Assembly (NCBI RefSeq): GCF_001279695.1
Contig: NZ_LGDD01000324.1
Coordinates: forward strand, 1 to 45,794
DNA: 45,794 nt
Direction: 5' to 3'
DNA from: Streptomyces sp. WM6378
GTDB lineage: Bacteria; Actinomycetota; Actinomycetes; Streptomycetales; Streptomycetaceae
The notes below the pieces were generated by a model that ran no database searches, was not told the origin of the DNA, and worked only from the letters and a program-made list of their open reading frames with translations. The translations under genes were made by a program, and so were the position numbers. Of the stretch, positions 15,686-24,182 are shown in pieces (the stretch's first letter is position 1; every line of letters begins with the position of its first letter).

Positions 15686-16588
15686 TCAGGCCAGCCCCTT
15701 CCCCGCCGCCGCCAGCGCGTCGACCGCCGCCCGGATCGAGGGCCTGCGGTCGGCGTCGGCGCGCCACACGGCGTACACATGGCGGCTCATCGCGTCGCGC
15801 ACCGGGACCACCCGCACCCCGTCGGGGATCGGGCCGCGGCCGAGGCGCGGGGCGATGCTGACCCCCAAACCGGCTTCGACCAGGGCGAGTTGGGTGGCGT
15901 GCTCGCGGGCCACATGGGCGATCCTCGGCTCGATCCCCTTGCCGCGCAGGGTGAACATCAGCCACTCGCTGCAGAACTCGCCCTCGGGCCAGGTGATCCA
16001 CTCGTCGTCGGCGAACTCCTCCAGGTCCACCACGTCCCGGCCGGCCAGCGGATGCCCGGCGGACAGGGCGACGTCCGCGAGGTCGTCGAGGACCGCCCGC
16101 TTGGCGAGCCCGTCGGGCAGCGGCAGCGGCTTGTTGTACCAGTCGAGTACGAGCGCGAGGTCGAGGTCGCCGAGCAGCACGCCCCGCACCGACTCGTCGG
16201 CCTCCAGCTCGTCGGAGCGGACGGCGAGCTGCGGGTGCTCGGCGCGCAGCGAGGCGAGCGCCGCGGGGAAGAGCCCCCGGGCGGCGGTGGCGAAGCCCGC
16301 GATCCTGAGCTCACCGACGACCCGGCCGCGCTGGGCCTCCAACTCGGCCTGGGCCACCTGGACTTGGGACAGGATGCGCGTGGCGTGCTCGGCAAGGAGC
16401 CGGCCGGCGTCGGTGAGCCGCACGCCGCGTCCGTTCTTGGCGAGCAGCGGCTGGCCGGCCTCCCGCTCCAGCTTGGCGAGCTGCTGGGAGACGGCGGAGG
16501 TGGTCACGTGCAGGGTGTCGGCCGCGCCGCCCACCGAGCCGTGCCGGGCCACCGCGTCGAGGGTGCGCAGGCGCTCCAGATTCAACAT
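15686..16588 (-). CDS. LysR-family transcriptional regulator
   Basis: The protein has 300 residues. The winged helix-turn-helix is at residues 1-60 (LRTLDAVARHGSVGGAADTL followed by SAVSQQLAKLERE), with a LysR substrate-binding domain after the linker helix. It is divergent from the EamA transporter gene at 16663, which is the likely target. The ATG is preceded at 7 nt by TAGCAT (16596-16601 on the other strand), so its transcript may be leaderless. Confidence 0.93.
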   Translation of the reverse strand: MLNLERLRTLDAVARHGSVGGAADTLHVTTSAVSQQLAKLEREAGQPLLAKNGRGVRLTDAGRLLAEHATRILSQVQVAQAELEAQRGRVVGELRIAGFATAARGLFPAALASLRAEHPQLAVRSDELEADESVRGVLLGDLDLALVLDWYNKPLPLPDGLAKRAVLDDLADVALSAGHPLAGRDVVDLEEFADDEWITWPEGEFCSEWLMFTLRGKGIEPRIAHVAREHATQLALVEAGLGVSIAPRLGRGPIPDGVRVVPVRDAMSRHVYAVWRADADRRPSIRAAVDALAAAGKGLA

Positions 16589-16662
16589 GTAAGCGATGCT
16601 AACTGATTACGCGCATGAATTCTCGCTTGTGCTACGTAGTTCTGCGCCGCATTCTGGTCGCC
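16589..16662. promoter_or_regulatory. Divergent LysR/EamA control region
   Basis: This 74-bp spacer holds a GTAA/TTAC dyad around the leaderless LysR -10 and a TACGTAGT stretch that could be the transporter -10. LysR regulators usually bind dyads in such divergent spacers and control both genes. Confidence 0.4.
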
Positions 16663-17619
16663 ATGAGCACCAGCGCCCCGTCCCGGGCCACCTCCTCCCC
16701 ACCGACCCCGACGACCACCCCGCGCCGCCCCGCCCTGGACTGGCGCATCCGGTTCGCGGCGCTTTCCCTGATCTGGGGCTTCAGTTTTCTGCTGATCAAG
16801 GTCGGCACGGACGGCTACGCCCCGTTCCAGGTGACCTTCGGACGACTGCTCTTCGGCACGCTGGTGCTCGCCGTGGCGATGGCCGTCAAGCGCGAGCGGC
16901 TGCCGCGCGGTCGCCGCACCTGGCTGCATCTGACCGTGGCGGCGCTGCTCCTCAACGCCGCACCGTTCTCGCTCTTCGCCTACTCGGAACTGACGATTCC
17001 GTCGACGCTGGCCGGCATCTGCAACGCGACCTCGCCGCTGTGGGGCATGGCGCTGTCGTTGGTCGCGCTCTCCGAGGACCGGCCGACCCGCCGCCGGGTC
17101 GCGGGTCTCGGCCTCGGCTTCCTCGGGGTGCTCACGGTGCTCGGTGCCTGGCAGGGCTTCCACGGCCTGGACGTCACGGGCACCGCGATGGCGCTGCTCG
17201 CCTCACTCTGCTACCCGATCGGCTGGATCTACGTCCGGCGCACGCTCGCGGGCAGCGGCCACTCCAACCTGTCCCTGATCGGCTCACAGCTCGGCGTCGC
17301 CACCCTCCAACTGGCCCTGGTCACCCCGCTGTTCGCCGGTTTCCCGAGCTCCTTCCCGCTCGTCCCGCTGCTCGCCGTCGCGGCGCTCGGCGCACTCGGC
17401 ACGGGTCTCGCGGTGCTCGTCCAGTACGGGCTCGTCAACGAGGTGGGGCCGACCACGGCGCAGATGGTCACCTACTTCATCCCGGTGATCGCCACGGCGG
17501 CCGGTGTCGCGGTCCTCGGCGAGAGCCTCAGCTGGAACACGCCGGTCGGCGCGGCCATCGTGCTCGCGGGCGCGGCCCTCACCCAGAGCCGCGCCCGCGC
17601 GAAGCCGAAGGCTCAGTAG
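16663..17619 (+). CDS. EamA/DMT-family transporter
   Basis: The protein has 318 residues from MSTSAPSRAT; an in-frame ATG at 16615 lies in the promoter region. There are ten predicted membrane helices in two EamA repeats, opening LSLIWGFSFLLIKVG and with the second repeat GTAMALLASLCYPIGWIYVRR. Members export amino acids or metabolites. It is divergent from LysR, and its last 7 bp overlap the convergent MocR gene, so either regulator could control it. Confidence 0.92.
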   Translation: MSTSAPSRATSSPPTPTTTPRRPALDWRIRFAALSLIWGFSFLLIKVGTDGYAPFQVTFGRLLFGTLVLAVAMAVKRERLPRGRRTWLHLTVAALLLNAAPFSLFAYSELTIPSTLAGICNATSPLWGMALSLVALSEDRPTRRRVAGLGLGFLGVLTVLGAWQGFHGLDVTGTAMALLASLCYPIGWIYVRRTLAGSGHSNLSLIGSQLGVATLQLALVTPLFAGFPSSFPLVPLLAVAALGALGTGLAVLVQYGLVNEVGPTTAQMVTYFIPVIATAAGVAVLGESLSWNTPVGAAIVLAGAALTQSRARAKPKAQ

Positions 17620-18953
17620 GCGTAGCGCGTCCCGGGGCCCGGGCCGATCGCGGCGGCGATCGCGTCCGCGAGCGGCCCGATGTCGTCCTGGGTCAGGCTC
17701 GACACGGTGAGGCGCACGCCGGGCGCCGAAGCCATCCGGAAGCGGGCGCCGGGCGCCACCGCCCAGCCCGCGTGCAGCAGCCGGGACACCGCGCCCGTCT
17801 CGTCGGGCACCGGCACCCAGACCACGAAGCCGCTGCGCCCGCGCGCCTCGACGCCCCGCTCGCGCAGCGCCCGCAACAGGCCCGCGCGCCGTTCGCGGTA
17901 CGAGCGCGCGACCTTCGCCGGGTCGACGGCGCCCGACGTCCACAGCTCGACGACGGCCCGCTGGAGCAGTCGGCTGACCCAGCCGGGGCCGAGCCGCTGG
18001 CGTCCGCGCACCCGGTCGAGAGTGACGGCGTCCCCGGTCAGCACGGCGAGCCGCAGATCCGGCCCGTACGCCTTGGCCACGGACCGCACGAAGGCCCAGT
18101 GCTCGGTGACCGGGGCGACCGGATGCAGCGGCAGGTCGACCATGCCGTGGCCGTGGTCGTCCTCGATGAGCAGCACCCCTGGGTGCGCGGCCAGCAGTTC
18201 GCGCAGGGCCCGGGCGCGGGCCGCGCTCACGGCGGCGCCCGTCGGGTTCTGCGCCCGGCAGGTGATCACGACGGCCTTGGCGCCCGCGGCCAGTGCGCGT
18301 TCGAGCCCGTCGGGCAGCGGGCCCTCGTCGTCGAGCGCCATGGGTTCGGGCCGCAGCCCCAGCGCCGGTACGAGGTCGAGCAGCGCGCCCCAGCCGGGAT
18401 CCTCGATCGCCACGGCGTCGCCGGGGCGCAGGTGCGCGGTGAGCACCCGCTCGATGGCGTCGAGCGAACCCGAGAGCACGCCGACCGGCCCGTCCGGCAC
18501 GCCTCCTTCGTCGAAGTCGGCGCGGGCCAGGCGCGCGAGTTCCTCGTCCACGGGCTCCTGCCCGTACATGTAACGCCCGGGCCGTTCGGCGTTGCTGCGG
18601 GCGGCGGCGGCCAGCGCCTCGTCGAGCGGCGGGAGCAGCGCCGCGTCCGGGTTGCCGTCGGCGATGTTGCGCACGCCGTCGGGCACGTCCACGCGGATGA
18701 GGTCGCGGGCGGTGCTCGCGGGCCTCGGGCGCACGCGGCTGCCGCGCCGGCCCGCCGTCTCGATCACCCCGCGGTCGCGCAGCAGCCGGTAGGCGGCCGC
18801 GACCGTATTGGGATTGACGCCGAGCTCGGTCGCCAACTCCCTGAGCGGAGGCAGCAGTTGGCCCGGTTCGAGCCCTCCGGCACCCACCGCGCGCTCCACG
18901 CTCTCGGCAATCTCCGATGCGCGACGCCCCTCGATCCGATATTCTCCTAGCAC
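17613..18953 (-). CDS. MocR-type regulator: GntR DNA-binding domain fused to a class I aminotransferase fold
   Basis: The protein has 446 residues. The N-terminal winged helix (LPPLRELATELGVNPNTVAAAYRLLRDRGVI) is followed by an aminotransferase domain with the PLP lysine in SVAKAYGPDLRLAV, NPTG in RAQNPTGAAV, and the Asp of DDDHGHG-like EDDHGHG. MocR proteins sense PLP or amino-acid aldimines and control pyridoxal or amino-acid genes. The GTG start directly follows a -10-like CATAAT at 7 nt, so the mRNA is probably leaderless. The divergent gene, a PPOX-class flavoprotein, is a fitting target. Confidence 0.92.
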   Translation of the reverse strand: MLGEYRIEGRRASEIAESVERAVGAGGLEPGQLLPPLRELATELGVNPNTVAAAYRLLRDRGVIETAGRRGSRVRPRPASTARDLIRVDVPDGVRNIADGNPDAALLPPLDEALAAAARSNAERPGRYMYGQEPVDEELARLARADFDEGGVPDGPVGVLSGSLDAIERVLTAHLRPGDAVAIEDPGWGALLDLVPALGLRPEPMALDDEGPLPDGLERALAAGAKAVVITCRAQNPTGAAVSAARARALRELLAAHPGVLLIEDDHGHGMVDLPLHPVAPVTEHWAFVRSVAKAYGPDLRLAVLTGDAVTLDRVRGRQRLGPGWVSRLLQRAVVELWTSGAVDPAKVARSYRERRAGLLRALRERGVEARGRSGFVVWVPVPDETGAVSRLLHAGWAVAPGARFRMASAPGVRLTVSSLTQDDIGPLADAIAAAIGPGPGTRYAY

Positions 18954-18959
18954 AAACCA

Positions 18960-18976
18960 GATTATGCACTAGTGCA
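18960..18976. promoter_or_regulatory. Perfect 12-bp palindrome over the MocR promoter
   Basis: TGCACTAGTGCA (18965-18976) is self-complementary. On the minus strand its end fuses with CATAAT, the -10 of a leaderless MocR transcript, and on the plus strand it lies 13 bp before the PPOX start. One bound dimer could control both genes. Confidence 0.55.
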
Positions 18977-18988
18977 ATGGAGAACGCA

Positions 18989-19660
18989 ATGTCGGACACC
19001 GCGACCGCGGCCCCCTATCAGGCGACCGACCGCACCGTACCGACCCGCTCGCGCGAGCGGGCCTCGTACGACCGCGAGCTGGTGCACGGCATCCTCGACG
19101 AGGCGTACGTCTGCCACCTGGGCTTCGTCCGCGACGGCGCGCCCGTCGTGCTGCCGACGCTCTTCGGCCGGGTCGGCGAGCGGCTCTACATACACGGCTC
19201 GACCGGTTCCCGCCCGCTGCGCGCGGCGGGCCAGGCCGATCCCGGCCTTCCGGTGTGCCTGACCGTGACCCATGTCGACGGCCTGGTCCTGGCCAAGTCC
19301 GCCTTCCACCACTCGATCAACTACCGCTCGGTGGTGGTGCACGGCATCGCCCACGAGGTCACCGATCCCGAGGAGAAGCGCGCCGCGCTCGACGCGCTGG
19401 TGGACCACGTCGTCCCGGGCCGCGCCCTCGACTCGCGCCCGGCCAACGCGAAGGAGCTGGCCGCGACCGCGGTGATCAGCCTCGACCTGAACGAGGTCTC
19501 GGCGAAGCTCCGCACCGGCGGCCCGAACGACGACCCCGAGGACCTCGCGCTCCCCCACTGGTCCGGCGTCCTGCCGCTCGCCCCGGGCTACGGCGCCCCC
19601 GTCCCGGCGGACGGTCTGGACCCGGCGCTGCCCGTGCCCGGCTACCTGTCGGCGCTCTGA
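18989..19660 (+). CDS. PPOX-class FMN-binding protein (pyridoxamine 5'-phosphate oxidase superfamily)
   Basis: The protein has 223 residues from MSDTATAAPYQ, chosen for the GGAG 6 nt upstream. It matches the flavin-nucleotide-binding group (VHGILDEAYVCHLGFVRDGAPVVLPTLF near residue 35, then GSTGSRPLR and FHHSINYRSVVVHG). These form an FMN split barrel of about 220 residues. Pairing with a divergent MocR gene is common for this group and suggests a link to vitamin B6 or amino-acid metabolism. A hairpin terminator follows 25 bp after the stop. Confidence 0.88.
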   Translation: MSDTATAAPYQATDRTVPTRSRERASYDRELVHGILDEAYVCHLGFVRDGAPVVLPTLFGRVGERLYIHGSTGSRPLRAAGQADPGLPVCLTVTHVDGLVLAKSAFHHSINYRSVVVHGIAHEVTDPEEKRAALDALVDHVVPGRALDSRPANAKELAATAVISLDLNEVSAKLRTGGPNDDPEDLALPHWSGVLPLAPGYGAPVPADGLDPALPVPGYLSAL

Positions 19661-19684
19661 GGCGGCCGCCGGTCACGAAGGGGT

Positions 19685-19713
19685 GGTGGGCCCCCGTCCG
19701 ACGGGGGCCCACC
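19685..19713. terminator. Bidirectional hairpin between convergent PPOX and EamA genes
   Basis: A 13-bp perfect stem (GGTGGGCCCCCGT and its complement) with a 3-nt loop occupies the 58-bp space between two converging stops. Confidence 0.8.
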
Positions 19714-19718
19714 GCTCG

Positions 19719-20696
19719 CTACGGCGCCACCGGCTCGCGGCGCGACCTCGCCGCCTGCCGCGTCTCGGCCGCCGCGAGCCCGATCACCGCGAGGAGCAGC
19801 AGCGTGGTGCCGGCCGCGGTCGCCGCGGTGATCCGTTCGCCGAGCACCGACACCGCGATCACGGCCGCGCTGACCGGTTCGAGCAGCATGATCACGGACA
19901 CGGTCGCGGCGCGGACGACCGCGGCCCCGGCGAAGTAGAGCGCGTACGCGAGCGCCGTGGGCACGGCCGCCACGTAGAGGAGCAGGAAGACCACCCGCAG
20001 CGGCTCCACGGTGTGCGGAAGCAGGCCCTCCGCGCCCGCGAAGGGGAGCAGGCACAGGGCCGCGACGCCGAAGGCCCAGGCCGTGGTGGCCGACGCGTCG
20101 GCGGTCCCTCCGTCGCGGCCGAGCCACCTGGTCAGCAGGGTGATGGCCGCGTACCCGGCGGCCGACACCAGGGCGAGGACGACTCCGGCGGGCCGGACGG
20201 TGCCGCCGCCGTTGCCGATCCAGAGGACCGCGAGCCCGGCCAGCGCCCCGGCGACGGCCGCGGTGCCGGCCCAGCCGATCCGCTCGCCCAGGGCGACGCG
20301 GGCGCCGAGCGCGATGAGGACCGGGCCAGCGCCCAGGGTCACCACGGTCGCGACCGCGAGCCCGGTGGCCTCGACCGCGGCGAAGTAAGCGCTCTGGAAG
20401 ATCATCAGGCCGATGCCGCTGCCGAGGATGCGCAGCAGCCGGCGGCCGCGCGGTTCAGCCGCCTTGGTGGCGGGGCGGCGGCGCAGCGCCCGCGCGCCGA
20501 GCAGGAGGACGAGTCCGCCGGCGCAGCGCCAGAAGGACAGGGCGAGCGGCCCGAGGTCGCTGGCTCCGAAGACCAGGGCCGCGGCGCCGCCCGCGGTGCC
20601 CCAGGCGACTCCGGCGAAGGCGAGATAGAGCAGACCGCGCCCGACGGGCAGGGTGGCGGAGGGGCCCGTGGCAAGGCCCGTTGAAGAGTTCGACAC
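19719..20696 (-). CDS. EamA/DMT-family transporter
   Basis: The protein has 325 residues from a GTG with GGAG 7 nt upstream. Ten membrane helices form two EamA repeats ([23 protein letters not shown] near residue 22 and [22 protein letters not shown] near residue 180). The export substrate is unknown. It lies upstream-adjacent and co-oriented with another EamA gene at 20858, but sequence identity between the two looks low, so recent duplication is not indicated. Confidence 0.92.
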   Translation of the reverse strand: MSNSSTGLATGPSATLPVGRGLLYLAFAGVAWGTAGGAAALVFGASDLGPLALSFWRCAGGLVLLLGARALRRRPATKAAEPRGRRLLRILGSGIGLMIFQSAYFAAVEATGLAVATVVTLGAGPVLIALGARVALGERIGWAGTAAVAGALAGLAVLWIGNGGGTVRPAGVVLALVSAAGYAAITLLTRWLGRDGGTADASATTAWAFGVAALCLLPFAGAEGLLPHTVEPLRVVFLLLYVAAVPTALAYALYFAGAAVVRAATVSVIMLLEPVSAAVIAVSVLGERITAATAAGTTLLLLAVIGLAAAETRQAARSRREPVAP

Positions 20697-20857
20697 GTAC
20701 GTACTCCGAGGAGGAAGACAGCTGGCTGGACGCTGGCGTGGAGTACGCGGGCAGCGACGAGCCGCTCGGGGACTGCCCGAGCCGGGTCTTCGTCAGGAGC
20801 GGCCGCCCGCGTTACGCGGCGGGAGGCGGCAGTACGGTCGAATGCATGATCGTCACC

Positions 20858-21841
20858 TTAGGCGGCGGACCGCCCGGCCGACAACTCCCCTTCGGCTGGC
20901 GCGGGACCGCCCGAGGCGACCGGCCCCGAGGCCGCTCCGGGGGCGGCGGACTGGGCGATGAACGCGCCGGTCAGGACCACCGCACCGCCGATGATCTGCG
21001 GCGTCGAGAGGTGCTCGCCGAGCAGGACCCAGGCGAAGACGGTCGCGAGCACCGCCTCCAGGCAGGCGACCACGCCGGCCACCGGCGGGGAGAGCTTGCG
21101 CACCGAGATGACGCCGGTGACGTACGCGACGACGGTCGCGATCAGCACGATCCAGCAGAGCAGTAGCACAGCCGGAACCCGGGAGCCGTTCATGTCGGCG
21201 CTGCCGCCGAGCACCGACCACTTCATGTCCCAGGGCCGGGCCACGACGGTCAGGACGAGCGCGCCGATGAGCAGGCCGTGGGCGATGACGCCGAGCGGGT
21301 CGGCCGCGTCCTCGCCCTCGCCGTTCTGGTCGGACAGGACGAAGTAACCGACCTGGCAGCAGGCCGCGCCGAGTGCGAGGAGCAGTCCGACCGCGTCGAA
21401 GCTCAGCCCGGACCAGACCTCGACGACACAGGCGAGGCCGCCGACGGCGAGCACCACACCGAGCGCGGCGGCGCGGCTCACCGGCCTGCGCTGCACGAAC
21501 CGGACCCAGCCGAGGACGAGCGCGGGCGCCAGATATTCGACGAGGAGGGCGACGCCGACGGGTATGCGCGATATGGAGGCGAAGTAGCAGGCCTGGACGC
21601 CGGCGACGGCAAGGAGTCCGAACCCGGCGAGCAGCGCGGGTCTGCGCAGCACCAGGCGGCGGTGGCGCCAGGCCACCGGGAGCATGACGAGCGCGGCCCC
21701 GGTCACCCGCAGCCACACCACGTGCAGCGGGTCGAGCCCCGCCTCGATGAGCGGCTTGGCCGCCACACCTGAACCACCGAACGCGAAGGCCGACACCAGG
21801 GCGAGTCCCAGGCCGACGCTTCTTCCCTGAGACGCGTGCAT
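20858..21841 (-). CDS. EamA/DMT-family transporter
   Basis: The protein has 327 residues from the ATG at 21841; a GTG six bases earlier is possible and neither has a strong ribosome site. Ten membrane helices and two EamA repeats are visible (LGLALVSAFAFGGSGVAAKPLIEAG and LLALGAACCQVGYFVLSDQ). A loop NGEGEDAADP separates helices in the second half, and the tail is Ala/Gly/Pro-rich. The function is probably metabolite export, substrate unknown. The 161 bp between its stop and the next EamA gene hold no recognisable gene. Confidence 0.92.
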   Translation of the reverse strand: MHASQGRSVGLGLALVSAFAFGGSGVAAKPLIEAGLDPLHVVWLRVTGAALVMLPVAWRHRRLVLRRPALLAGFGLLAVAGVQACYFASISRIPVGVALLVEYLAPALVLGWVRFVQRRPVSRAAALGVVLAVGGLACVVEVWSGLSFDAVGLLLALGAACCQVGYFVLSDQNGEGEDAADPLGVIAHGLLIGALVLTVVARPWDMKWSVLGGSADMNGSRVPAVLLLCWIVLIATVVAYVTGVISVRKLSPPVAGVVACLEAVLATVFAWVLLGEHLSTPQIIGGAVVLTGAFIAQSAAPGAASGPVASGGPAPAEGELSAGRSAA

Positions 21842-21968
21842 CGGCACATCATGGCAGCCCGGGTCAGGACCGTCATCCGCGTGACACCTGTCGAGACGGA
21901 GGGGCGGAATTCGGCCGTGCGCAAGGCCTCGGAGCGGCCCCGTTCAGCGGCTTTCAGACCTGAGGCTT

Positions 21969-22523
21969 TCAGACCTGAGGGGAGGGCTCTGCGGGGCGGC
22001 CGGTCAGCTCCCTGCCGGACGGCTCTCCCAGGCGGCCGGTCAGCGCGGTCGCGTCCACTCCCGCGTGCTGGAACACCTGGACGGCCCGGCACTCCGGGTC
22101 GGCGGCGAGCGCGGCCAGGAGGTCCCGGCCGGTGACCTGTTCACCGCGGCGCGCGGTGGCCCGGCGCAGCGCGTACTCCATCGCCGTCAGGGCGCTGGGC
22201 GACCAGCCGGGCTGGGTCATCAGGGGCACCGCCCCCGAGTCCTCGACGGATCCCTGCCAGCGCAGGCCGTACCCGATGCTGCGCTGCACCAGGTACCCCA
22301 GCACGCGCGCCACCTGCGGCCCGTCCTCGAACGCGGCCCGCACCTCGGGGTCGCTCTCCATCAGCGAGTGCAGCAGGTGCGCGGTGTCCAGCTGCCGGTC
22401 CCCGTCGCGCAGCGCACGCCTGCGGGCGCCCGCGACCACCGAGGCCAGCTCCGCGGTGAGTCGGGCTTCGATGTCTGCGGGGGACGGGACCTGGTGAGGG
22501 GCCCCTGGGCTAGGACTGTGCAC
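21969..22523 (-). CDS. Clp N-terminal repeat domain protein without ATPase
   Basis: The protein has 184 residues. It contains two Clp-N-type helical repeats (LDTAHLLHSLMESDPEVRAAFE around residue 45 and VTGRDLLAALAADPECRAVQVFQHAGVD around residue 130) but no AAA module, so it is not a chaperone by itself. Stand-alone Clp-N proteins may act as adaptors for ClpC/ClpP or be regulators. The start is a GTG with only a weak GAGGGG just upstream; a start a few codons inside is possible. Confidence 0.8.
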   Translation of the reverse strand: MHSPSPGAPHQVPSPADIEARLTAELASVVAGARRRALRDGDRQLDTAHLLHSLMESDPEVRAAFEDGPQVARVLGYLVQRSIGYGLRWQGSVEDSGAVPLMTQPGWSPSALTAMEYALRRATARRGEQVTGRDLLAALAADPECRAVQVFQHAGVDATALTGRLGEPSGRELTGRPAEPSPQV

Positions 22524-22730
22524 CCCTCAACCTCATCAGCCGATGACTCGAAGAACATCCCCGTGGGGGAGCATTCGCCCTCCCGCAAAAGTTGGGCACG
22601 GATGACCGGGTTCTCCTCCTTACGGATGAGATCTCGGAAATCTCCCCCTTGAGGGCAACCCAACGGCGCGTGTCGCCTTGCCCCGCTCCCCCGGCGCAAC
22701 CGCGACGCCGTCCGGACTCGTCCTTCCCGC

Positions 22731-22961
22731 ATGACACAGCCGTCCCCACCGCCCGCCGAGGGAGCGCCGATGTGCTGGATGGTCGCCCTCCTGGCCCAGG
22801 ACGGACTGCAGTACGTGTACCGGGTGTACGCGCCGCGCGAGGCGCTGCCGGGCGATCTGTTCTGGGCCGCGTTCCACTGCCACGACGAGTCCGCGCGCCC
22901 GCGCGCCTCGGACCTGTTCGACTCCGCGCTGATCTGGGCGCTGGAGACCCAGAAGATCTGA
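22731..22961 (+). CDS. Small conserved-looking hypothetical protein
   Basis: The protein has 76 residues. Codon use is strongly G/C at third positions, as in neighbouring genes, which supports translation. It has no signal peptide or membrane segment. There are two Cys (MCWMVALL and FHCHDES), several aromatic residues and an acidic C-terminal helix. I do not recognise a family. The ribosome site is weak. Confidence 0.6.
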   Translation: MTQPSPPPAEGAPMCWMVALLAQDGLQYVYRVYAPREALPGDLFWAAFHCHDESARPRASDLFDSALIWALETQKI

Positions 22962-23119
22962 GCGGCGGACACACGGGGTGCTGTACGGGGCAGCCCGGGG
23001 CGGAGCCTGCGGACCTCGCGAATCCCGGGAATCTGACGGTTCATCAGTATTGAATGTTCATCCGGCTCCCGCTACGTTCCGCGCACGTCCCCGTCACAGT
23101 CCCACGAAGGAGTGGTCGC

Positions 23120-23548
23120 ATGGCCGAGGTCAGCGCGGAGGCACGCATCGAGGCTCCGGCCGAGAAGGTCTGGGCACAGCTCACCGACTTCGCCTCGTAC
23201 GGCGAGTGGAACGCCACGCACACCAGCTTCCCCGCCGGCGGCCCCGAGAAGCTGGAGTTGGGCGCGACCTACGCGGAGAACATGAAGCTCATGGGCTTCC
23301 CCGCCGAAGTGGCATGGACGGTGGACGAGTTCGAGGCCGGCCGGGTGTTCGGCATCCGCGGCAAGGGGCCGATGGGCGTGAACGTCGCCAACCGGTACAC
23401 GGTCATCGCGGACGGCGCGGCCACCAGGGTCCGCATCGACGGCGAGTTCACGGGCGCCGCGGTCTCGCTCATGGCGGGCAAGCTCAAGGACTCGGCGACG
23501 GCCGCCCTGAACGAGTCGCTGCGCAAGCTCGGGGGCCTGTGCGCCTGA
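23120..23548 (+). CDS. SRPBCC-family (START-like) protein, type II polyketide cyclase-related fold
   Basis: The protein has 142 residues from MAEVSAEARI, with GAAGGAG 8 nt upstream. It has the helix-grip fold pattern: IEAPAEKVWAQLTDFASYGEWN at the N terminus, central strands WTVDEFEAGRVFGIRG, and the long C-terminal helix LMAGKLKDSATAALNESLRKL. Such proteins bind hydrophobic ligands in a deep pocket, and the substrate cannot be inferred. It is monocistronic, ending in a strong hairpin. Confidence 0.85.
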   Translation: MAEVSAEARIEAPAEKVWAQLTDFASYGEWNATHTSFPAGGPEKLELGATYAENMKLMGFPAEVAWTVDEFEAGRVFGIRGKGPMGVNVANRYTVIADGAATRVRIDGEFTGAAVSLMAGKLKDSATAALNESLRKLGGLCA

Positions 23549-23601
23549 GCGCGCGAATGCCCGCGGCCGAATCGTCGGGATCAACCCTCCGACCAAGCAA
23601 A

Positions 23602-23631
23602 GCGCTCGGCTGGGAAAGCCCAGCCGAGCGC
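23602..23631. terminator. Strong hairpin terminator after the SRPBCC gene
   Basis: A 13-bp perfect stem (GCGCTCGGCTGGG and its complement) with an AAAG loop lies 54 bp after the stop. It can also serve the converging small secreted protein gene. Confidence 0.82.
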
Positions 23632-23705
23632 CTGCTCATGCCGATTCGTGATCCGATCAGACACTGCTTACCGCGACGGCCCCTCGGATCAGCTCGCCAC
23701 CGGCG

Positions 23706-23990
23706 TCACTGGGTCCGGCCCAGCGAACACCCCTGATCTCCCGGGGTGTTGGGGCGGTCGGGCGAGGTCACGGCGACGTAGGCCATCTCCCGGCCCAATT
23801 CCGCCGCCTCCTCCTTCGTCAGATACAGCGGTCCCTCGACGCAGCGGCCGTTGGAGTCCCAGACGCCCCCGACCCGGGCGACTCTGCTGTATTCGGGGCC
23901 GGGGTCGGCCTGCGCGGAGGCGGCGGACACGGCCAGCAGGGCGGCTGCGGCAAGGGCACCGAGGGCAGGAACAGAGTGTCGAATGTTCAT
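23706..23990 (-). CDS. Small secreted protein of unknown function
   Basis: The protein has 94 residues. Residues 1-28 form a clear Sec signal peptide (MNIRHSVPALGALAAAALLAVSA then ASAQA before the cut). The mature part of about 66 residues has two Cys (GRCVEG and GCSLG) that could form one disulfide, and a KEEAAELGREM helix. It resembles small extracytoplasmic proteins common in Streptomyces, but I cannot assign a family. Confidence 0.72.
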   Translation of the reverse strand: MNIRHSVPALGALAAAALLAVSAASAQADPGPEYSRVARVGGVWDSNGRCVEGPLYLTKEEAAELGREMAYVAVTSPDRPNTPGDQGCSLGRTQ

Positions 23991-24050
23991 GCCTGCCTTA
24001 ACGGCCGGACAGAGGAACCGTCACCCATGGCTGCCGAGGGCGGGGGTCCA

Positions 24051-24093
24051 AGGCAATGCTGTCAGCTGGATGGCCCAGCCGACAGCATTGCCT
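24051..24093. terminator. Long hairpin, 13-bp outer stem
   Basis: AGGCAATGCTGTC (24051-24063) pairs with GACAGCATTGCCT (24081-24093), and an inner GCTGG/CCAGC helix extends it. It lies between the leftward PadR and secreted-protein genes, just upstream of the latter's start. It could therefore end read-through from PadR or act in the leader of the secreted protein. Confidence 0.6.
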
Positions 24094-24130
24094 GAACCGC
24101 TCGCGGCCTCATCTGCCGACCACGGATTGC

Positions 24131-24161
24131 GACGCCCCCTCGAATTCGCCGAGGGGGCGTC
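24131..24161 (-). terminator. Hairpin terminator after the PadR gene
   Basis: A 12-bp perfect stem (GACGCCCCCTCG and its complement) with a 7-nt loop lies 22 bp beyond the PadR stop. Confidence 0.8.
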
Positions 24162-24182
24162 GGGCTTTGCTCCGCGCGAGGT

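Noticed and set aside
14451..16001. 516-residue minus-strand frame as one fusion protein
   Set aside because: Only the last 216 residues show the isochorismatase fold; the upstream part is antisense to the PPOX gene and overlaps the LysR gene.
17284..18999. 571-residue minus-strand frame overlapping the EamA and MocR genes
   Set aside because: It is an out-of-frame Arg/Gly-rich shadow of MocR, which has full domain motifs in its own frame.
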